NCBI RefSeq assembly: GCF_000332155.1
Contig: NZ_KB235898.1
Span: forward strand, 853,499 to 917,498
DNA from: Kamptonema formosum PCC 6407
GTDB taxonomy: Bacteria > Cyanobacteriota > Cyanobacteriia > Cyanobacteriales > Microcoleaceae
Direction of reading: 5' to 3'
DNA length: 64,000 nucleotides
In this document: positions 1 through 11,733 of the stretch, one piece after another
Position numbering within the stretch: position 1 is the stretch's first letter
Layout: each line of letters opens with the position of its first letter
Notes under the pieces: model-generated
What the model saw: the letters and a program-made list of their open reading frames with translations, nothing else
Databases searched by the model: none
Told to the model about the DNA's origin: nothing
Made by a program: the position numbers and the translations under genes

Positions 1-1002
1 ACAGAGATCGTCAGCCGCGAGATTCAGCTAGTCTCCCGTCCCAAGGGGATTCCCACCCCAGATAACTTTGCGATCGCGCAAACAGAACTAAAACCGCTTC
101 AAGATAGGCAAATCCTCGTTCGCAATCTCTATATGTCCGTCGATCCCTATATGCGCGGTCGCATGAACGAGGGGAAATCCTATGTTCCATCCTTCGAGTT
201 AGGAAAAGCACTCGAAGGCGGCGCAGTCGGCGAGGTCATCGAGTCGCGTTCCCAAGAATTCAAGCCAGGCGATATTGTCACTTCCAACTATGGCTGGCGG
301 GAATACTTCATAGCTGCACCAAAACATTTACATCAGGTCAACCGCGACATTCAACCCTTATCGGTTTACCTTGGTGCCCTGGGTATGACGGGTATGACTG
401 CTTGGGTGGGATTGAATTTGGTAGAAGTCAAAGCCGGCGATGTTATTTTTGTTTCAGGAGCCGCAGGCGCGGTGGGAAATATCGCGGGACAACTGGCAAA
501 ATTGCGCGGATGCCATGTCATCGGGTCAGCCGGGTCAATGGAAAAAATCAAATTTCTACGGGAAGAATGCGGATTTGATAGCGCCTTCGATTACAAAGCC
601 GGCCCTGTTCTCGAACAACTAAAGCAAGCAGCACCGGACGGAATTGATGTCTATTTCGATAACGTCGGAGGCGAAACCCTGGAAGCGGCGCTTTCAGCAT
701 TGCGCGTACACGGTCGGATTATCGCTTGTGGCAGCATCTCCAGTTATAACGATGAAAAACCCCAGCCGGGCCCTTCCAATCTATTTAATATGATTACCAA
801 GCGGTTGACGATGAAAGGGCTAATTGTTAGCGATTGGTTCGATCGTCGGGGAGAATTTGAACAGGAAGTCGGCGGCTATTTTCAGGCTGGGAAATTGAAA
901 AACCAGGAAACAGTGGTGGCAGGAATCGAGCGAGCGGTGAGTGCATTCATCGGTCTTTTTGAAGGCAAAAATGTAGGTAAAATGGTGGTAAAATTGAATT
1001 AG
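1..1002 (+). CDS. NADP-dependent MDR-family oxidoreductase (5' end outside window)
   Basis: The frame is open from base 1, so the true start lies upstream; the first internal ATG is at 133. The product is a zinc-free medium-chain dehydrogenase/reductase of the leukotriene B4 dehydrogenase / CurA group. Visible marks are the MSVDPYMRGRM motif just after the N-terminal beta domain, the nucleotide-binding loop SGAAGAVGNIAGQLAK and YFDNVGGETL. The family reduces alpha,beta-unsaturated ketones or aldehydes with NADPH in the cytosol; the substrate cannot be read here. The C-terminus GKNVGKMVVKLN is the usual family ending, so the 3' end is complete. A repeat-rich spacer follows. Confidence 0.9.
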   Translation, partial: TEIVSREIQLVSRPKGIPTPDNFAIAQTELKPLQDRQILVRNLYMSVDPYMRGRMNEGKSYVPSFELGKALEGGAVGEVIESRSQEFKPGDIVTSNYGWREYFIAAPKHLHQVNRDIQPLSVYLGALGMTGMTAWVGLNLVEVKAGDVIFVSGAAGAVGNIAGQLAKLRGCHVIGSAGSMEKIKFLREECGFDSAFDYKAGPVLEQLKQAAPDGIDVYFDNVGGETLEAALSALRVHGRIIACGSISSYNDEKPQPGPSNLFNMITKRLTMKGLIVSDWFDRRGEFEQEVGGYFQAGKLKNQETVVAGIERAVSAFIGLFEGKNVGKMVVKLN

Positions 1003-1082
1003 TTATCCACTAAGTGAGCGGGCAGTTGGTTCATTATTTGGGCAATTTGATACCCTAGATTGCTTAGATAGCAACCGCCAAG

Positions 1083-1352
1083 GTAAGTAGAAGGAAGAAG
1101 GAAGAAGGAAGAAGGATTTAGTTATCTAGGAGAGAAGGAAGAAAGTTTATACAGTCAGCTTTTTAGCCATCCCGATCTTATGTTTAATTAGGTGGATTTA
1201 CTTAGTTAAAACATTCTAAATTACAGAAACCCGCTTATTCTCTTCCCTTCTTCCCTTCTTATCTTCATCCCCTAGCCCCTAGCCCCTAGCCCCTAGCCCC
1301 TTCTTCTTCCCCTAGCCCCTAGCCCCTAGCCCCTTCTTCTTCCCCTAGCCCC
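1083..1352. repeat. Spacer with GAAGGAA and CCCCTAG heptamer tandem repeats
   Basis: The 363-bp spacer 1003-1365 has no gene. It holds a GAAGGAA-type heptamer run (about 1087-1116), one arm of a long inverted repeat (listed separately), and CCCCTAG heptamers (about 1267-1350) interrupted by TTCTTCC units. The same families recur elsewhere in the window, always in spacers. Confidence 0.85.
1145..1203. repeat. Left arm of a 59-bp inverted repeat
   Basis: This segment matches the reverse complement of 5251-5309 with one mismatch by my reading. Both arms carry GAAGGAA heptamers on their outer side, here 1087-1116 and there 5310-5343. The arms enclose the SDR gene, the dnaJ remnant and the P-type ATPase. 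Confidence 0.9.
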
Positions 1353-1365
1353 TAGTTAAAAAAGT

Positions 1366-2160
1366 ATGGATCTTCAACTATCAGATCGGATTGCATTGGT
1401 TAGCGGTTCCACCGCCGGAATTGGACTAGCGATCGCTACGACACTTGCCCAGGAAGGAGCCACTGTCATTGTCAATGGCAGAACCCAAGAGCGCGTAAAC
1501 AATGCCCTTAAAAGCATTCAGCAAAGCGTCCCCAACGCCAAACTTCAGGGAATTACTGCCGATTTGGGAACCCAAGCTGGAGCTGAATTGTTATTTCAAC
1601 AAGTGCCAGAAGTCAACATTCTGGTTAACAACTTGGGAATTTATGGCGCTAAAGCATTTGAAGAGATCTCCGATGAAGAGTGGATGAACTTTATCGAAGT
1701 AAACGTAATGAGCGGTGTCAGGCTCTCGCGTCATTACTTACCTTTAATGCTCAAAAAAGATTGGGGACGCATTATTTTTATCTCTAGTGAATCTGGCTTG
1801 AATATTCCCGTTGAAATGATTCACTATGGCGTTACCAAGACTGCACAAATAGCATTGGCTCGTGGTTTAGCTGAAACAACGGCAGGCAGTCAAGTCACAG
1901 TAAATACCGTATTGCCAGGCCCAACCCGTTCCGAAGGAGTGGAAACTTTCATCGAGGGACTTGCCAAAGAACAAAATATTTCAGCCGAACAAGTTGAGAA
2001 AGAATTCTTTACTAAGACTCGTCCATCTTCTCTGATTCAACGATTTGCTTCAACTTCTGAAGTTGCTGCATTAGTTGCATTTGTTGCTAGTCCTTTAGCC
2101 TCTGCAATTAATGGGGCAGCCTTGCGAGTCGAGGGTGGATTGGTGCGATCGATTGTTTAA
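1366..2160 (+). CDS. SDR-family NAD(P)-dependent oxidoreductase
   Basis: 264-residue classical short-chain dehydrogenase. The Rossmann glycine motif is SGSTAGIG near residue 14, the NNAG-like motif reads NNLGIYG near residue 88, and the catalytic Ser and Tyr-x-x-x-Lys appear as FISSESG and HYGVTK. It would oxidise or reduce an alcohol/ketone with NAD(P); the substrate is unknown. The length is normal for the family. The gene lies inside the 1145/5309 inverted repeat, and its start abuts a CCCCTAG repeat tract. Confidence 0.9.
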   Translation: MDLQLSDRIALVSGSTAGIGLAIATTLAQEGATVIVNGRTQERVNNALKSIQQSVPNAKLQGITADLGTQAGAELLFQQVPEVNILVNNLGIYGAKAFEEISDEEWMNFIEVNVMSGVRLSRHYLPLMLKKDWGRIIFISSESGLNIPVEMIHYGVTKTAQIALARGLAETTAGSQVTVNTVLPGPTRSEGVETFIEGLAKEQNISAEQVEKEFFTKTRPSSLIQRFASTSEVAALVAFVASPLASAINGAALRVEGGLVRSIV

Positions 2161-2313
2161 TGAATTTGCCTTGATAGATCCCTTTCACAATTAGGAGTAG
2201 GAATTCCCAATCGCGATCGTTGTTACGGTTCGCGATCGCATTCTTAAAAATATATTCATTCCGGTGTTGCCGGATTTGATCTTACTACCCACCGCGAAAT
2301 AACCCCCAATTAA

Positions 2314-2490
2314 GAGGTCAGTGATGCCAATGGTGTCCAGAAACGGCTGCAACTCGACGACGAAACAATTAACGTCCGCATTCCCGCAGGCGCAAAACCA
2401 GGTAGTAGAATTCGACTCAAAGGTAAAGGTCGTCCTAGTCCCTTCTCTCAAAAGATAGTTTTAATTTGTGCCAAACAGAGGTTAACATAA
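2314..2490 (+). pseudogene. dnaJ C-terminal remnant
   Basis: The + strand frame starting at 2314 reads GVQKRLQLDDETINVRIPAG followed by AKPGSRIRLKGKGR, which is characteristic of the C-terminal peptide-binding domain of cyanobacterial DnaJ. There is no J domain upstream, no start codon in a sensible place, and the frame drifts into unrelated codons before TAA at 2488. About 45 codons of DnaJ survive. I infer a degraded fragment left by a rearrangement. The rest of spacer 2161-2519 shows nothing I recognise. Confidence 0.7.
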
Positions 2491-2519
2491 TCCGGTTAAA
2501 TTCATTCAAGCCTCTAAGC

Positions 2520-5243
2520 ATGACATCTTCTACTATTGAGAATCTCACTGAGCAGCAATGGCACAAGCAATCTGCGGCCGATGCTGCGAAATATCTGAGG
2601 ATAGATTTAGAAGCGGGATTGTCAGAAGCAGAGGTGTCTGAACGTCAGAAACTTTATGGTTTCAATGAAATCAAAGGGAAAGCAGGGAAAAGTCCCATCA
2701 TCCGTTTCCTGATGGAATTCAACCAACCGTTAATTTATATTTTGTTAGTTGCTGGCATCGTCACCCTGCTGCTAAAGGACTGGGTGGATGCGGGGGTGAT
2801 TCTGGGCGTGATGTTGATTAACGCCGTAATTGGCTTTGTCCAAGAATCAAAAGCCGAAAATGCGATCGCCGCCCTAGCCAAATCTGTCACCACTGAAGCC
2901 ACCATGATTCGAGATGGGCAAAAGGTGCGCCTCAACTCCCGCGAACTGGTTCCTGGCGATCTGGTATTACTGACATCCGGTGACAAAGTGCCTGCTGACG
3001 TGCGGTTAGTCAATGTGCGTGACTTGCAGGTGAGTGAATCGGCATTGACAGGGGAATCCGTTCCCGTCCAAAAAGCAACCGAACCCCTAGCCGCTGAAAC
3101 GGTTTTAGCCGATCGCAGCAACATGGCCTATGCCGGAAGCTTGGTGACATTTGGGCAGGCAAAAGGAATTGTGGTAGCGATCGCCAACCAGACCGAAACT
3201 GGGCGAATTTCGCAACTGATGGATCAAAGCACTGCGCTGGAAACGCCACTTACTCGCAAGATTGAGCAATTTAGTAAGAGTCTGCTGTACGTCATTCTAG
3301 GGTTGTCAGCATTCATGTTTGCTGTGGTGATGGGCAAAGGAGGAACCTGGACAGACGGGTTTAAGACGGCAGTTGCCCTAGCCGTGAGTGCCATTCCCGA
3401 AGGACTTCCAGCCGTGGTGACAGTGACGCTAGCGCTGGGGGTGGAGCGGATGGCCAAGCAACACGCGATTATCCGCAAACTGCCCGCCGTCGAAACCCTC
3501 GGTAGTACGACGGTAATCTGTTCGGATAAAACAGGCACTCTCACCGAAAATCAGATGACCGTCCAAGCTATCTATGCTGGGGGGAGTTCCTACACTGTTA
3601 GTGGGGTGGGCTACCTAGAGGAGGGCTCGATTTTACAAAACGATCGCCCTGTAGAGGTAAGTCAATTTCCCATATTGCAGGAATGCTTGCAGTGTGGCTT
3701 ATTGTGCAACGACTCTCACCTCCAAGAACAAGAGGAGCAGTTATCTGTAGCAGGCGATCCCACCGAAGGGGCACTGATTGTCTCGGCGCAAAAGGCAGGG
3801 TTGACACTGCAAGAACTAGAGCAGGAACAACCGCGACTAGATACAATTCCTTTTGAGTCGCAGTTTCAATATATGGCAACCTTGCATCAGCAAAGAGAAC
3901 TAGCCGATCGCCACACGATTTATGTTAAAGGTTCGGCAGAGTCTATTCTCAAGCAATGTCATCACCAAATTGATGCAGATAGTCAAAACATCGACTTAAA
4001 TCGAGAGGAAATTGAGCAAGTTGTCGATCGGATGGCATCCCAAGGTTTAAGGGTTCTGGCATTTGCTAAGAAAGAAATCTCTGCCCAAAAGCAAGGGATC
4101 GATCGCGAAGATATTGACAACAATCTAGTCTTTCTGGGACTCCAAGGCATGATCGACCCACCCAGAGCCGAAGCGATCGCCGCCGTGCGAGTCTGTCAGT
4201 CTGTGGGAATTCAAGTCAAGATGATCGCGGGCGATCATGCTCTAACTGCCGCCGCGATCGCCCGTAAAATGGGACTCAGCCAAGAGGAAGATGCCCTAGT
4301 GTTCACTGGGAAGCAACTGGCAGAAATGGACGATCGAGAACTGGCGAATGCCGTCGAAGCTAGTAATGTGTTTGCGCGGGTTGCGCCTGAACAGAAGCTG
4401 CGACTGGTAGAAGCCTTACAGTCCAAGGGCGAAATTGTTGCCATGACTGGAGATGGGGTCAATGATGCCCCAGCACTAAAGCAGGCGGATATTGGCATAG
4501 CGATGGGGATTACAGGTACGGAAGTTGCCAAAGAAGCAGCAGATATGGTGTTGACCGATGATAACTTTGCCTCCATTGAAGCCGCCGTAGAAGAAGGACG
4601 CACCGTTTATGGCAACCTGTTGAAAACCATTGGGTTTATCCTACCCGTCAATGGTGGAGAGGCGCTGACCATATTGGTGGGAATCTTGGCTGGTACAACC
4701 TTGCCAATTTTGCCCGTGCAGATTCTCTGGGTAAACATGGTGAGTTCCGTCGCCCTGAGTGCCACTCTAGCATTTGAGCCCAAATCGGCTGAGACTATGA
4801 AGCGATCGCCCCGCCGTCCCAATGAACCCCTATTAACCAAGAAATTACTGTGGCGCATCCTGATTATTTCCATCTTCAATCTCATTGCTGTACTTGGCAT
4901 TTTTGAATGGGCTTCGCAAACCACAGGTAATATCAATTTGGCTCGGACAATGGCAGTCCATACCCTCGTTTCCGCAGAAACCTTTTACTTATTAAGTATT
5001 AGCCAATTTATTCCATCTTTGTTTGCCTATTTAAAAGATCGCACTCAAGAAATTGCTTATATTCCTGCGATCGGTGTGGTTTGTGTGTTTATATTTCAAG
5101 TTTTCTTTAGCCAGTTGACTTTCATAAACCCGCTATTTACTACCCAACCGCTTAGTTTTATCCAAGCTCTCATTTGTATCGGTGCAGGGATTCCAATTAT
5201 TTTGCCTGCTTTGTTTTTAAAGCGCTTTGCTCCTCTTGCGTAA
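2520..5243 (+). CDS. P-type cation-transporting ATPase (P2 / PacL-like)
   Basis: 907-residue P2-type ATPase of the plasma or thylakoid membrane. It has an N-terminal cation-ATPase domain, the actuator TGES loop at residues 177-180, the phosphorylation site [12 protein letters not shown] with Asp336, the hinge TGDGVNDAP from residue 643, and a C-terminal helical block of six segments. Helix M4 carries PEGLPA as in Ca2+ pumps. The M6 region reads [18 protein letters not shown], so the Asp of the usual NLVTD Ca2+ site is missing; the transported ion is therefore uncertain. I chose ATG 2520; a TTG 18 codons upstream would run into the dnaJ remnant. It ends 7 bp before the right arm of the inverted repeat. 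Confidence 0.93.
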   Translation: MTSSTIENLTEQQWHKQSAADAAKYLRIDLEAGLSEAEVSERQKLYGFNEIKGKAGKSPIIRFLMEFNQPLIYILLVAGIVTLLLKDWVDAGVILGVMLINAVIGFVQESKAENAIAALAKSVTTEATMIRDGQKVRLNSRELVPGDLVLLTSGDKVPADVRLVNVRDLQVSESALTGESVPVQKATEPLAAETVLADRSNMAYAGSLVTFGQAKGIVVAIANQTETGRISQLMDQSTALETPLTRKIEQFSKSLLYVILGLSAFMFAVVMGKGGTWTDGFKTAVALAVSAIPEGLPAVVTVTLALGVERMAKQHAIIRKLPAVETLGSTTVICSDKTGTLTENQMTVQAIYAGGSSYTVSGVGYLEEGSILQNDRPVEVSQFPILQECLQCGLLCNDSHLQEQEEQLSVAGDPTEGALIVSAQKAGLTLQELEQEQPRLDTIPFESQFQYMATLHQQRELADRHTIYVKGSAESILKQCHHQIDADSQNIDLNREEIEQVVDRMASQGLRVLAFAKKEISAQKQGIDREDIDNNLVFLGLQGMIDPPRAEAIAAVRVCQSVGIQVKMIAGDHALTAAAIARKMGLSQEEDALVFTGKQLAEMDDRELANAVEASNVFARVAPEQKLRLVEALQSKGEIVAMTGDGVNDAPALKQADIGIAMGITGTEVAKEAADMVLTDDNFASIEAAVEEGRTVYGNLLKTIGFILPVNGGEALTILVGILAGTTLPILPVQILWVNMVSSVALSATLAFEPKSAETMKRSPRRPNEPLLTKKLLWRILIISIFNLIAVLGIFEWASQTTGNINLARTMAVHTLVSAETFYLLSISQFIPSLFAYLKDRTQEIAYIPAIGVVCVFIFQVFFSQLTFINPLFTTQPLSFIQALICIGAGIPIILPALFLKRFAPLA

Positions 5244-5250
5244 ACTGAAT

Positions 5251-5309
5251 AAGTAAATCCACCTAATTAAACATCAGATCGGGATGGCTAAAAAGCTGAC
5301 TGTATAAAC
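5251..5309. repeat. Right arm of the 59-bp inverted repeat
   Basis: Reverse complement of 1145-1203 with a single mismatch, placed directly after the ATPase stop codon. Confidence 0.9.
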
Positions 5310-5343
5310 ATTCTTCCTTCTTCCTTCTTCCTTCTTCCTTCTA
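5310..5343. repeat. TTCTTCC heptamer tandem repeat
   Basis: About four to five copies of a 7-bp unit (GAAGGAA on the other strand), adjoining the inverted-repeat arm. It mirrors the tract outside the left arm. Confidence 0.85.
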
Positions 5344-5401
5344 CTTAACAATGGGAGTAAGTCGTGAGGATTTAGCTATGGATATTGCTGATGAAAACAG
5401 C

Positions 5402-5430
5402 AAAAAAAGCGCCTGAGTTACCCCAGACGC
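5402..5430 (-). terminator. Rho-independent terminator of the ATP synthase operon
   Basis: On the minus strand the sequence forms the stem GCGTCTG / CAGGCGC (one G-T pair) around an 8-base loop, followed by seven T. It sits about 35 bp beyond the stop of the gamma-subunit gene, the last gene of the operon. Confidence 0.8.
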
Positions 5431-5464
5431 ATAGCATAAAAATCACAAATTGTCAACTTAAAAC

Positions 5465-6415
5465 CTAACCTCTTAACGCCTCAGCGCCGCCGCAAACCTC
5501 CAGAATTTCCTGAGTAATTGCCGCCTGCCGCGCCTTATTATAAGAGAGCGTTAAAGTCCCAATCAAATCGCTAGCATTCTCACTAGCATTATTCATCGCT
5601 GTCATCCGCGCCGCCAACTCACTCGCCGCCGATTCTTGCAGAGCTCGCAACAATTGGTTATTCAAATAAAGCGGTAACAAAGCATCCAAAATTTGCACGG
5701 GATCTTGCTCAAAAATCATATCTCTGGGCAAACTTTTCACCGGATTCGTTACCTTTTCCCGCGATACTTGAAATTGTCCGCCAACAGAAGTTAAGCGGAA
5801 AATTTCATCATCTTGTACTTCTAAACCCTGGGGATCTAGAGGTAACAAAGTTTGAATCACTGGACGCGAACTAATCAAGGACACAAACTTAGTGTAAATT
5901 AACTCAATCCTATCCACAGTTCCCGATAGGAATAAAGACAGTAACTCATCAGCAACTTGAGATGCTTCTGCTGCTGTAGGAATCTGATCTAAATTAGCAA
6001 AAGTAGCAGAAATTGGCGCATTGCGGCGCTGAAAATACTGGATTGCCTTGCGTCCCACCAGTATAAACTTGTAATCAACCCCTTCCGCCTTCAATTCTCT
6101 AGCCCGAATCTCAGCCCGTTTGATAATACTGCTATTGTAGCCGCCGCACAAACCGCGATCGCCAGAAATTACTAACAAGCCAACCGACTTAATATCCCGT
6201 TTCTTCAACAAGGGTAAATCAGCGTCTTCAAACCGCAAACGTGCCTGCAAACCGTATAAAACTTGCGCCAAACGATCCGCAAAAGGCCGAGTAGCAATCA
6301 CCTGTTCCTGAGCCCGGCGCACCTTAGCAGCAGCCACCAAACGCATCGCTTCAGTAATCTTTCTAGTGTTTTTGACAGACTTAATCCGCTCGCGAATAGC
6401 TTTTAGATTTGCCAT
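5465..6415 (-). CDS. atpG: ATP synthase F1 subunit gamma
   Basis: 316 residues; called atpC in cyanobacterial nomenclature. Gamma is the central rotor shaft linking the c-ring to the catalytic alpha3beta3 head on the thylakoid membrane. The N-terminus [20 protein letters not shown] and the C-terminal helix with [20 protein letters not shown] are diagnostic. The protein is longer than bacterial gamma (about 290) because of the insertion after residue 190 typical of photosynthetic organisms. That insert lacks the paired redox cysteines of chloroplast gamma, as expected in cyanobacteria. It is the last gene of the operon, 100 bp after atpA and before the terminator. Confidence 0.98.
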   Translation of the reverse strand: MANLKAIRERIKSVKNTRKITEAMRLVAAAKVRRAQEQVIATRPFADRLAQVLYGLQARLRFEDADLPLLKKRDIKSVGLLVISGDRGLCGGYNSSIIKRAEIRARELKAEGVDYKFILVGRKAIQYFQRRNAPISATFANLDQIPTAAEASQVADELLSLFLSGTVDRIELIYTKFVSLISSRPVIQTLLPLDPQGLEVQDDEIFRLTSVGGQFQVSREKVTNPVKSLPRDMIFEQDPVQILDALLPLYLNNQLLRALQESAASELAARMTAMNNASENASDLIGTLTLSYNKARQAAITQEILEVCGGAEALRG

Positions 6416-6464
6416 AAATTTATCCTTTTACCTTCCGAAAAAATTCAACTTAAATCTCAACATT

Positions 6465-6512
6465 TAACGATTAACAGTTAACAGTTAACTGTTAACCGTT
6501 AACCGTTAACTG
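6465..6512. repeat. TTAACNG heptamer tandem repeat between atpA and the gamma gene
   Basis: About six units of GTTAACA/GTTAACC/GTTAACT. Each unit contains the palindrome GTTAAC, so the array can fold in the operon transcript. Confidence 0.9.
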
Positions 6513-6516
6513 TAAT

Positions 6517-8185
<1,669 letters not shown>

Positions 8186-8187
<2 letters not shown>

Positions 8188-8734
8188 ACCCTGCACTCAA
8201 ACGAATTCCTAGACGGCGAAGTTGTCCGCGCAGGCTAGCATCAATTACTTGAGAGCCTACTTTGATGATGACACCGCCAATTAACTCGCTATCAAGTTTT
8301 GATTCAAGCTCAACTTGACTAGCGCCTGTCATCGCTTGAACTTTCTCCTTAACTGTCTGCTGTTGCGCTTCTGAAAGCGGCACAGCCGAAGTTACTTCCG
8401 CCAAAACAGTTTGATTTAATTCGCGGAGTTTTGCTAGATATTCTTTGCCAATTCCCTCTAGGAAATAAATCCTTCCCTTATCTACCAATAGTCTCAAAAA
8501 GTTTCGCACGAAGGGGCTAATTCCATCACCCGCTACCTGCTCTAATACTCTTTTTTTGACATCTGGCTTAACTAGAGGATTTCCTAAAACCTGGCGCAGT
8601 TCAGCGGAACTGTCCAAGAGGCTTAGCAAGGCACGCACATCTTGGCCAAATTCCTCAGTGAGATTGTTTGACTGAGCCACGGACATCAATGCTGATGCGT
8701 AAGGCTGTACGATTTCTGCGTTAACTGTACTCAC
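8186..8734 (-). CDS. atpH: ATP synthase F1 subunit delta
   Basis: 182 residues; called atpD in cyanobacterial nomenclature. Delta is the peripheral-stalk cap tying b/b' to the head (OSCP family). The N-terminal helical domain starts MSTVNAEIVQPYASALM and the C-terminal domain holds SKLDSELIGGVIIKVGSQVIDASLRGQL cut at two conserved blocks (GGVIIKVG, DASLRGQL). Its start codon overlaps the stop of the b gene by one base, indicating translational coupling. Confidence 0.97.
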
Positions 8735-9264
8735 TACCTGCCTCCCAATAAAGCAATGCTACGGTCGATTAGTTGGTTTTGAGCGCTGTCATCTAAGCTA
8801 GTTTTGAGTTGATTTTCAACTCTTTCTAAGGCCATAGATGCAACGACGGCTCTGAGTTGAGCGATCGCTCTTTCTCTCTCCGCCTCCAACTCTCTACCCG
8901 CGTCTGCTTTCATGCGTTCAACATCTTGCGCCGCTTGAGCGAGGATGGCTGCTTTCGCCGCCGTAGCATTTTCTTCAGCAACAGCTCGAATCCGCTCAGC
9001 TTCCGCTTGCGCTTGAGTCAATTTCTGCTGTTGTTCTGCTAAAGCTGCTGCGGCATCTTTTTGGCGTTTTTCGGCATCATTAATTGCCTCTTCGATGGCG
9101 GCACGCCGCTCGCTTAGGATTTTCCCTAAAAAGCCGCGCCCGAAGTAAACCACCACTCCAATCACAATGATCAGGTTAATCAGGTTGGTTCCTAAAATAT
9201 CGAAATTTAGACCGAAACCACCTTCGTGACTAGCTTCTGCGGCTAGCAATAAAACAGTCCCCAT
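8734..9264 (-). CDS. atpF: ATP synthase F0 subunit b
   Basis: 176 residues. One N-terminal membrane segment (about residues 26-46, [20 protein letters not shown]) is followed by a long charged coiled coil. It forms the peripheral stator stalk as a heterodimer with b', encoded just upstream. It overlaps the delta gene by one base. Confidence 0.96.
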   Translation of the reverse strand: MGTVLLLAAEASHEGGFGLNFDILGTNLINLIIVIGVVVYFGRGFLGKILSERRAAIEEAINDAEKRQKDAAAALAEQQQKLTQAQAEAERIRAVAEENATAAKAAILAQAAQDVERMKADAGRELEAERERAIAQLRAVVASMALERVENQLKTSLDDSAQNQLIDRSIALLGGR

Positions 9265-9301
9265 GATATTCTTCCATAAATGCGCTGCTGATTGGGCAAG
9301 G

Positions 9302-9733
9302 CTATTTGGCCAACGCTGGGCCTAATAGCTTTTCTAAAATCTGGCGACTGAGAGCGTCTACTTCTTGCTCTAGCGATCGCATTGCCTCTTGCTTTTGCCG
9401 ATCTATTTCTTTCGCCGCTTGTTCTCGCGAAACTTGAGCTTCTTTTTGCGCCCCAGCAACTTTTTCCGACGCAATTTTCTGAGCATCTGCTTGAGCGGCC
9501 ACAATAATCGCTTGAGATTGTTTGCGGCTTTCACCTAGTTTTTGCTCGTACTCGTGAGCCATTTTCTCAGCTTTCGCCAAGCGTTCCTGCGCTCCCTTTT
9601 GAGTGTTGCGGATGTAATCATCTCGCTCGTCCAAAGTCTTAGTCAAGGGCTTATAGAAAACTGCATTCAGCACTACAGTCAAAACTAAGAATTGCAACGC
9701 CATCAACGGCAAAGTTGCATCAAAATCAAACAC
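9302..9733 (-). CDS. ATP synthase F0 subunit b'
   Basis: 143 residues, also called atpG or atpF2 in cyanobacteria. A membrane helix (about residues 8-27, [21 protein letters not shown] cut short at 20) precedes a coiled coil rich in Ala, Glu, Lys and Gln. The divergent second b-type subunit is a hallmark of photosynthetic F-type synthases. The start is preceded by GGAGGAAATTT, a strong ribosome-binding site. Confidence 0.96.
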   Translation of the reverse strand: MFDFDATLPLMALQFLVLTVVLNAVFYKPLTKTLDERDDYIRNTQKGAQERLAKAEKMAHEYEQKLGESRKQSQAIIVAAQADAQKIASEKVAGAQKEAQVSREQAAKEIDRQKQEAMRSLEQEVDALSRQILEKLLGPALAK

Positions 9734-9794
9734 GAAATTTCCTCCTTTGTGCAGGGGCAGATTACTTTCCGCCCCTTATTACGCGCCGTTGATA

Positions 9795-10055
<261 letters not shown>

Positions 10056-10150
10056 CTAAAGTACAAAATGAACAACTGAAAGATTACAAATTGGTGCTAT
10101 TTGAAATATGAGGAGTGAAGTTATTATTTATCCTTCATCTTTCACATTTC

Positions 10151-10915
10151 CTAAGAATGTTCCTCATGATGCTCTTCACCATGTCCTTCCATTGCCTCGT
10201 GGATATAGGCTCCTGCCAAGGTGGCAAATACCAAGGCTTGAATAGCACTGGTAAATAAACCTAAAAGCATCACGGGCAGAGGGACAAACAAGGGAACCAG
10301 CAGTACCAGCACTGCCACCACTAATTCATCCGCTAAAATGTTACCAAATAGACGGAAGCTCAGGGAAAGAGGCTTGGTAAAATCTTCCAAAATAGCGATC
10401 GGCAACAAAACTGGGGTAGGCTCGATGTACTTCTTGAAGTATCCTAAACCGCGCCTGCTGAACCCCGCATAAAAATATGCTAGAGAAGTCAACAAGGCAA
10501 GTGCCACAGTCGTATTGATATCGTTTGTTGGTGCCGCTAGTTCACCCTCTGGTAGCTTAATTAGTTTCCAGGGAACTAACGCGCCCGACCAATTGGATAC
10601 AAAAATGAACAGAAATAAAGTGCCGATAAATGGCACCCAAGGACGGTACTCTTTTTCGCCGAGTTGATTCTTAGCCAAGTCTCGCACGAATTCAAAGGCG
10701 TACTCCATGAAATTTTGCATTCCACTCGGAACTCTCTGGATGTTGCGAGTTGCAGCAATGGAAGCTACTAGGAGAAGACCAATCACAATCCAGGAGGTGA
10801 GAAACACCTGTCCGTGAACTTTGAGATTGCCTATGTGCCAGTATAAATGCTTGCCAACTTCCAACTCAGCGAGGGGAAGAGCATTCCAGGCGTTTAAAAC
10901 ATTTAGCATTTCCAT
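10151..10915 (-). CDS. atpB: ATP synthase F0 subunit a
   Basis: 254 residues; atpI in cyanobacterial nomenclature. It is the membrane stator with the proton half-channels. The conserved helix with the essential Arg reads [19 protein letters not shown] and the last helix carries [17 protein letters not shown]. It ends in a His/Glu-rich tail ([12 protein letters not shown]). It follows atp1 by 44 bp. Confidence 0.98.
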   Translation of the reverse strand: MEMLNVLNAWNALPLAELEVGKHLYWHIGNLKVHGQVFLTSWIVIGLLLVASIAATRNIQRVPSGMQNFMEYAFEFVRDLAKNQLGEKEYRPWVPFIGTLFLFIFVSNWSGALVPWKLIKLPEGELAAPTNDINTTVALALLTSLAYFYAGFSRRGLGYFKKYIEPTPVLLPIAILEDFTKPLSLSFRLFGNILADELVVAVLVLLVPLFVPLPVMLLGLFTSAIQALVFATLAGAYIHEAMEGHGEEHHEEHS

Positions 10916-10959
10916 TCAAGAGAAATTCACTCAAGTGGATGTTTGGCAGGTTGCCTGAC

Positions 10960-11406
10960 CTATTTATGGTCAGGAATGAAAACGGATTGCAGCATATAGA
11001 AGACGATCGCAGCTTTATAAGTCAGAAATCCCAAGAAAATGGGCAAAATCTGTAGCTGATTCCATTGAGTTGCTAGTATAATCAACCCCATGAACAGAAC
11101 CAGCCTTGTCTTACTCAGGCGTTGGTTCTCCCTGCCAAGCCGCTCAACGTTTTTAGCCAACATTCTCAAGTAAACCACACCTGTGCACGCCCCAATCAAG
11201 TAATTTAGAGCAATGTTGAGGTTATAAAAAATCCACACTGAGATAAAAATTATCCCCGTCAAGGCAAGGCTGTACAGCAACAGATCCTGTTGGAGTTGAT
11301 AGAAGTCTTGCATGGGATCTTTGGCTGGCTCTGATGAGGCAGAACCAGTTTCAGGAATATCCCCTGTTGCAGGTATGGGTTCCGTTGGTGTGTTTGGCGA
11401 GTTCAC
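10960..11406 (-). CDS. ATP synthase protein I (Atp1), first gene of the operon
   Basis: 148 residues from a GTG start. A Pro/Thr-rich N-terminal tail is followed by about four hydrophobic segments between residues 40 and 148. Position before subunit a, and size, identify the AtpI/Atp1 family, which assists assembly of the c-ring or supplies cations and is not a structural subunit. I rely mainly on context, since this family is poorly conserved. Confidence 0.85.
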   Translation of the reverse strand: MNSPNTPTEPIPATGDIPETGSASSEPAKDPMQDFYQLQQDLLLYSLALTGIIFISVWIFYNLNIALNYLIGACTGVVYLRMLAKNVERLGRENQRLSKTRLVLFMGLIILATQWNQLQILPIFLGFLTYKAAIVFYMLQSVFIPDHK

Positions 11407-11733
11407 GCTTGAGGGGTGAAACTAATGCAGGTAAATGGCTTGGCTCTGCAAGTCCATTGAGCATCATATCATGGTGCTGCAACATTACTTAAAAAAGAAT
11501 TAATTAATGCGATCGCGGAGAGGGGGTGAGGGTCAGGAGGCGGTAGACACTGGAAAATCGCTCAAAGCTAGTAGTCTGTGCGCTCACGATATCCTCTGCT
11601 TGGCGATCGCCCTTTAACAAACAATCTAGAATTTGTCTAAAGTTCCGGTAATGTGACCCTACCTATCTGAGTTCTGGCGATCGCCTACCCAATCCCTAGT
11701 TCAGACGATTGGACTCCATCGAACTCATGCTAT
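11407..11733. other. Spacer with the probable ATP synthase operon promoter
   Basis: The 327 bp between atp1 and the convergent end of the NACHT gene hold no gene. The operon promoter and leader should lie in the half nearer 11406, but I cannot fix -35/-10 boxes. Several GCGATCGC octamers or near matches occur (about 11510, 11600, 11680). Confidence 0.5.

Noticed and set aside
1366-5243. Composite transposon between the inverted repeats
   Set aside because: There is no transposase, no target-site duplication that I could see, and both enclosed genes look chromosomal; I report the repeat but not a transposon.
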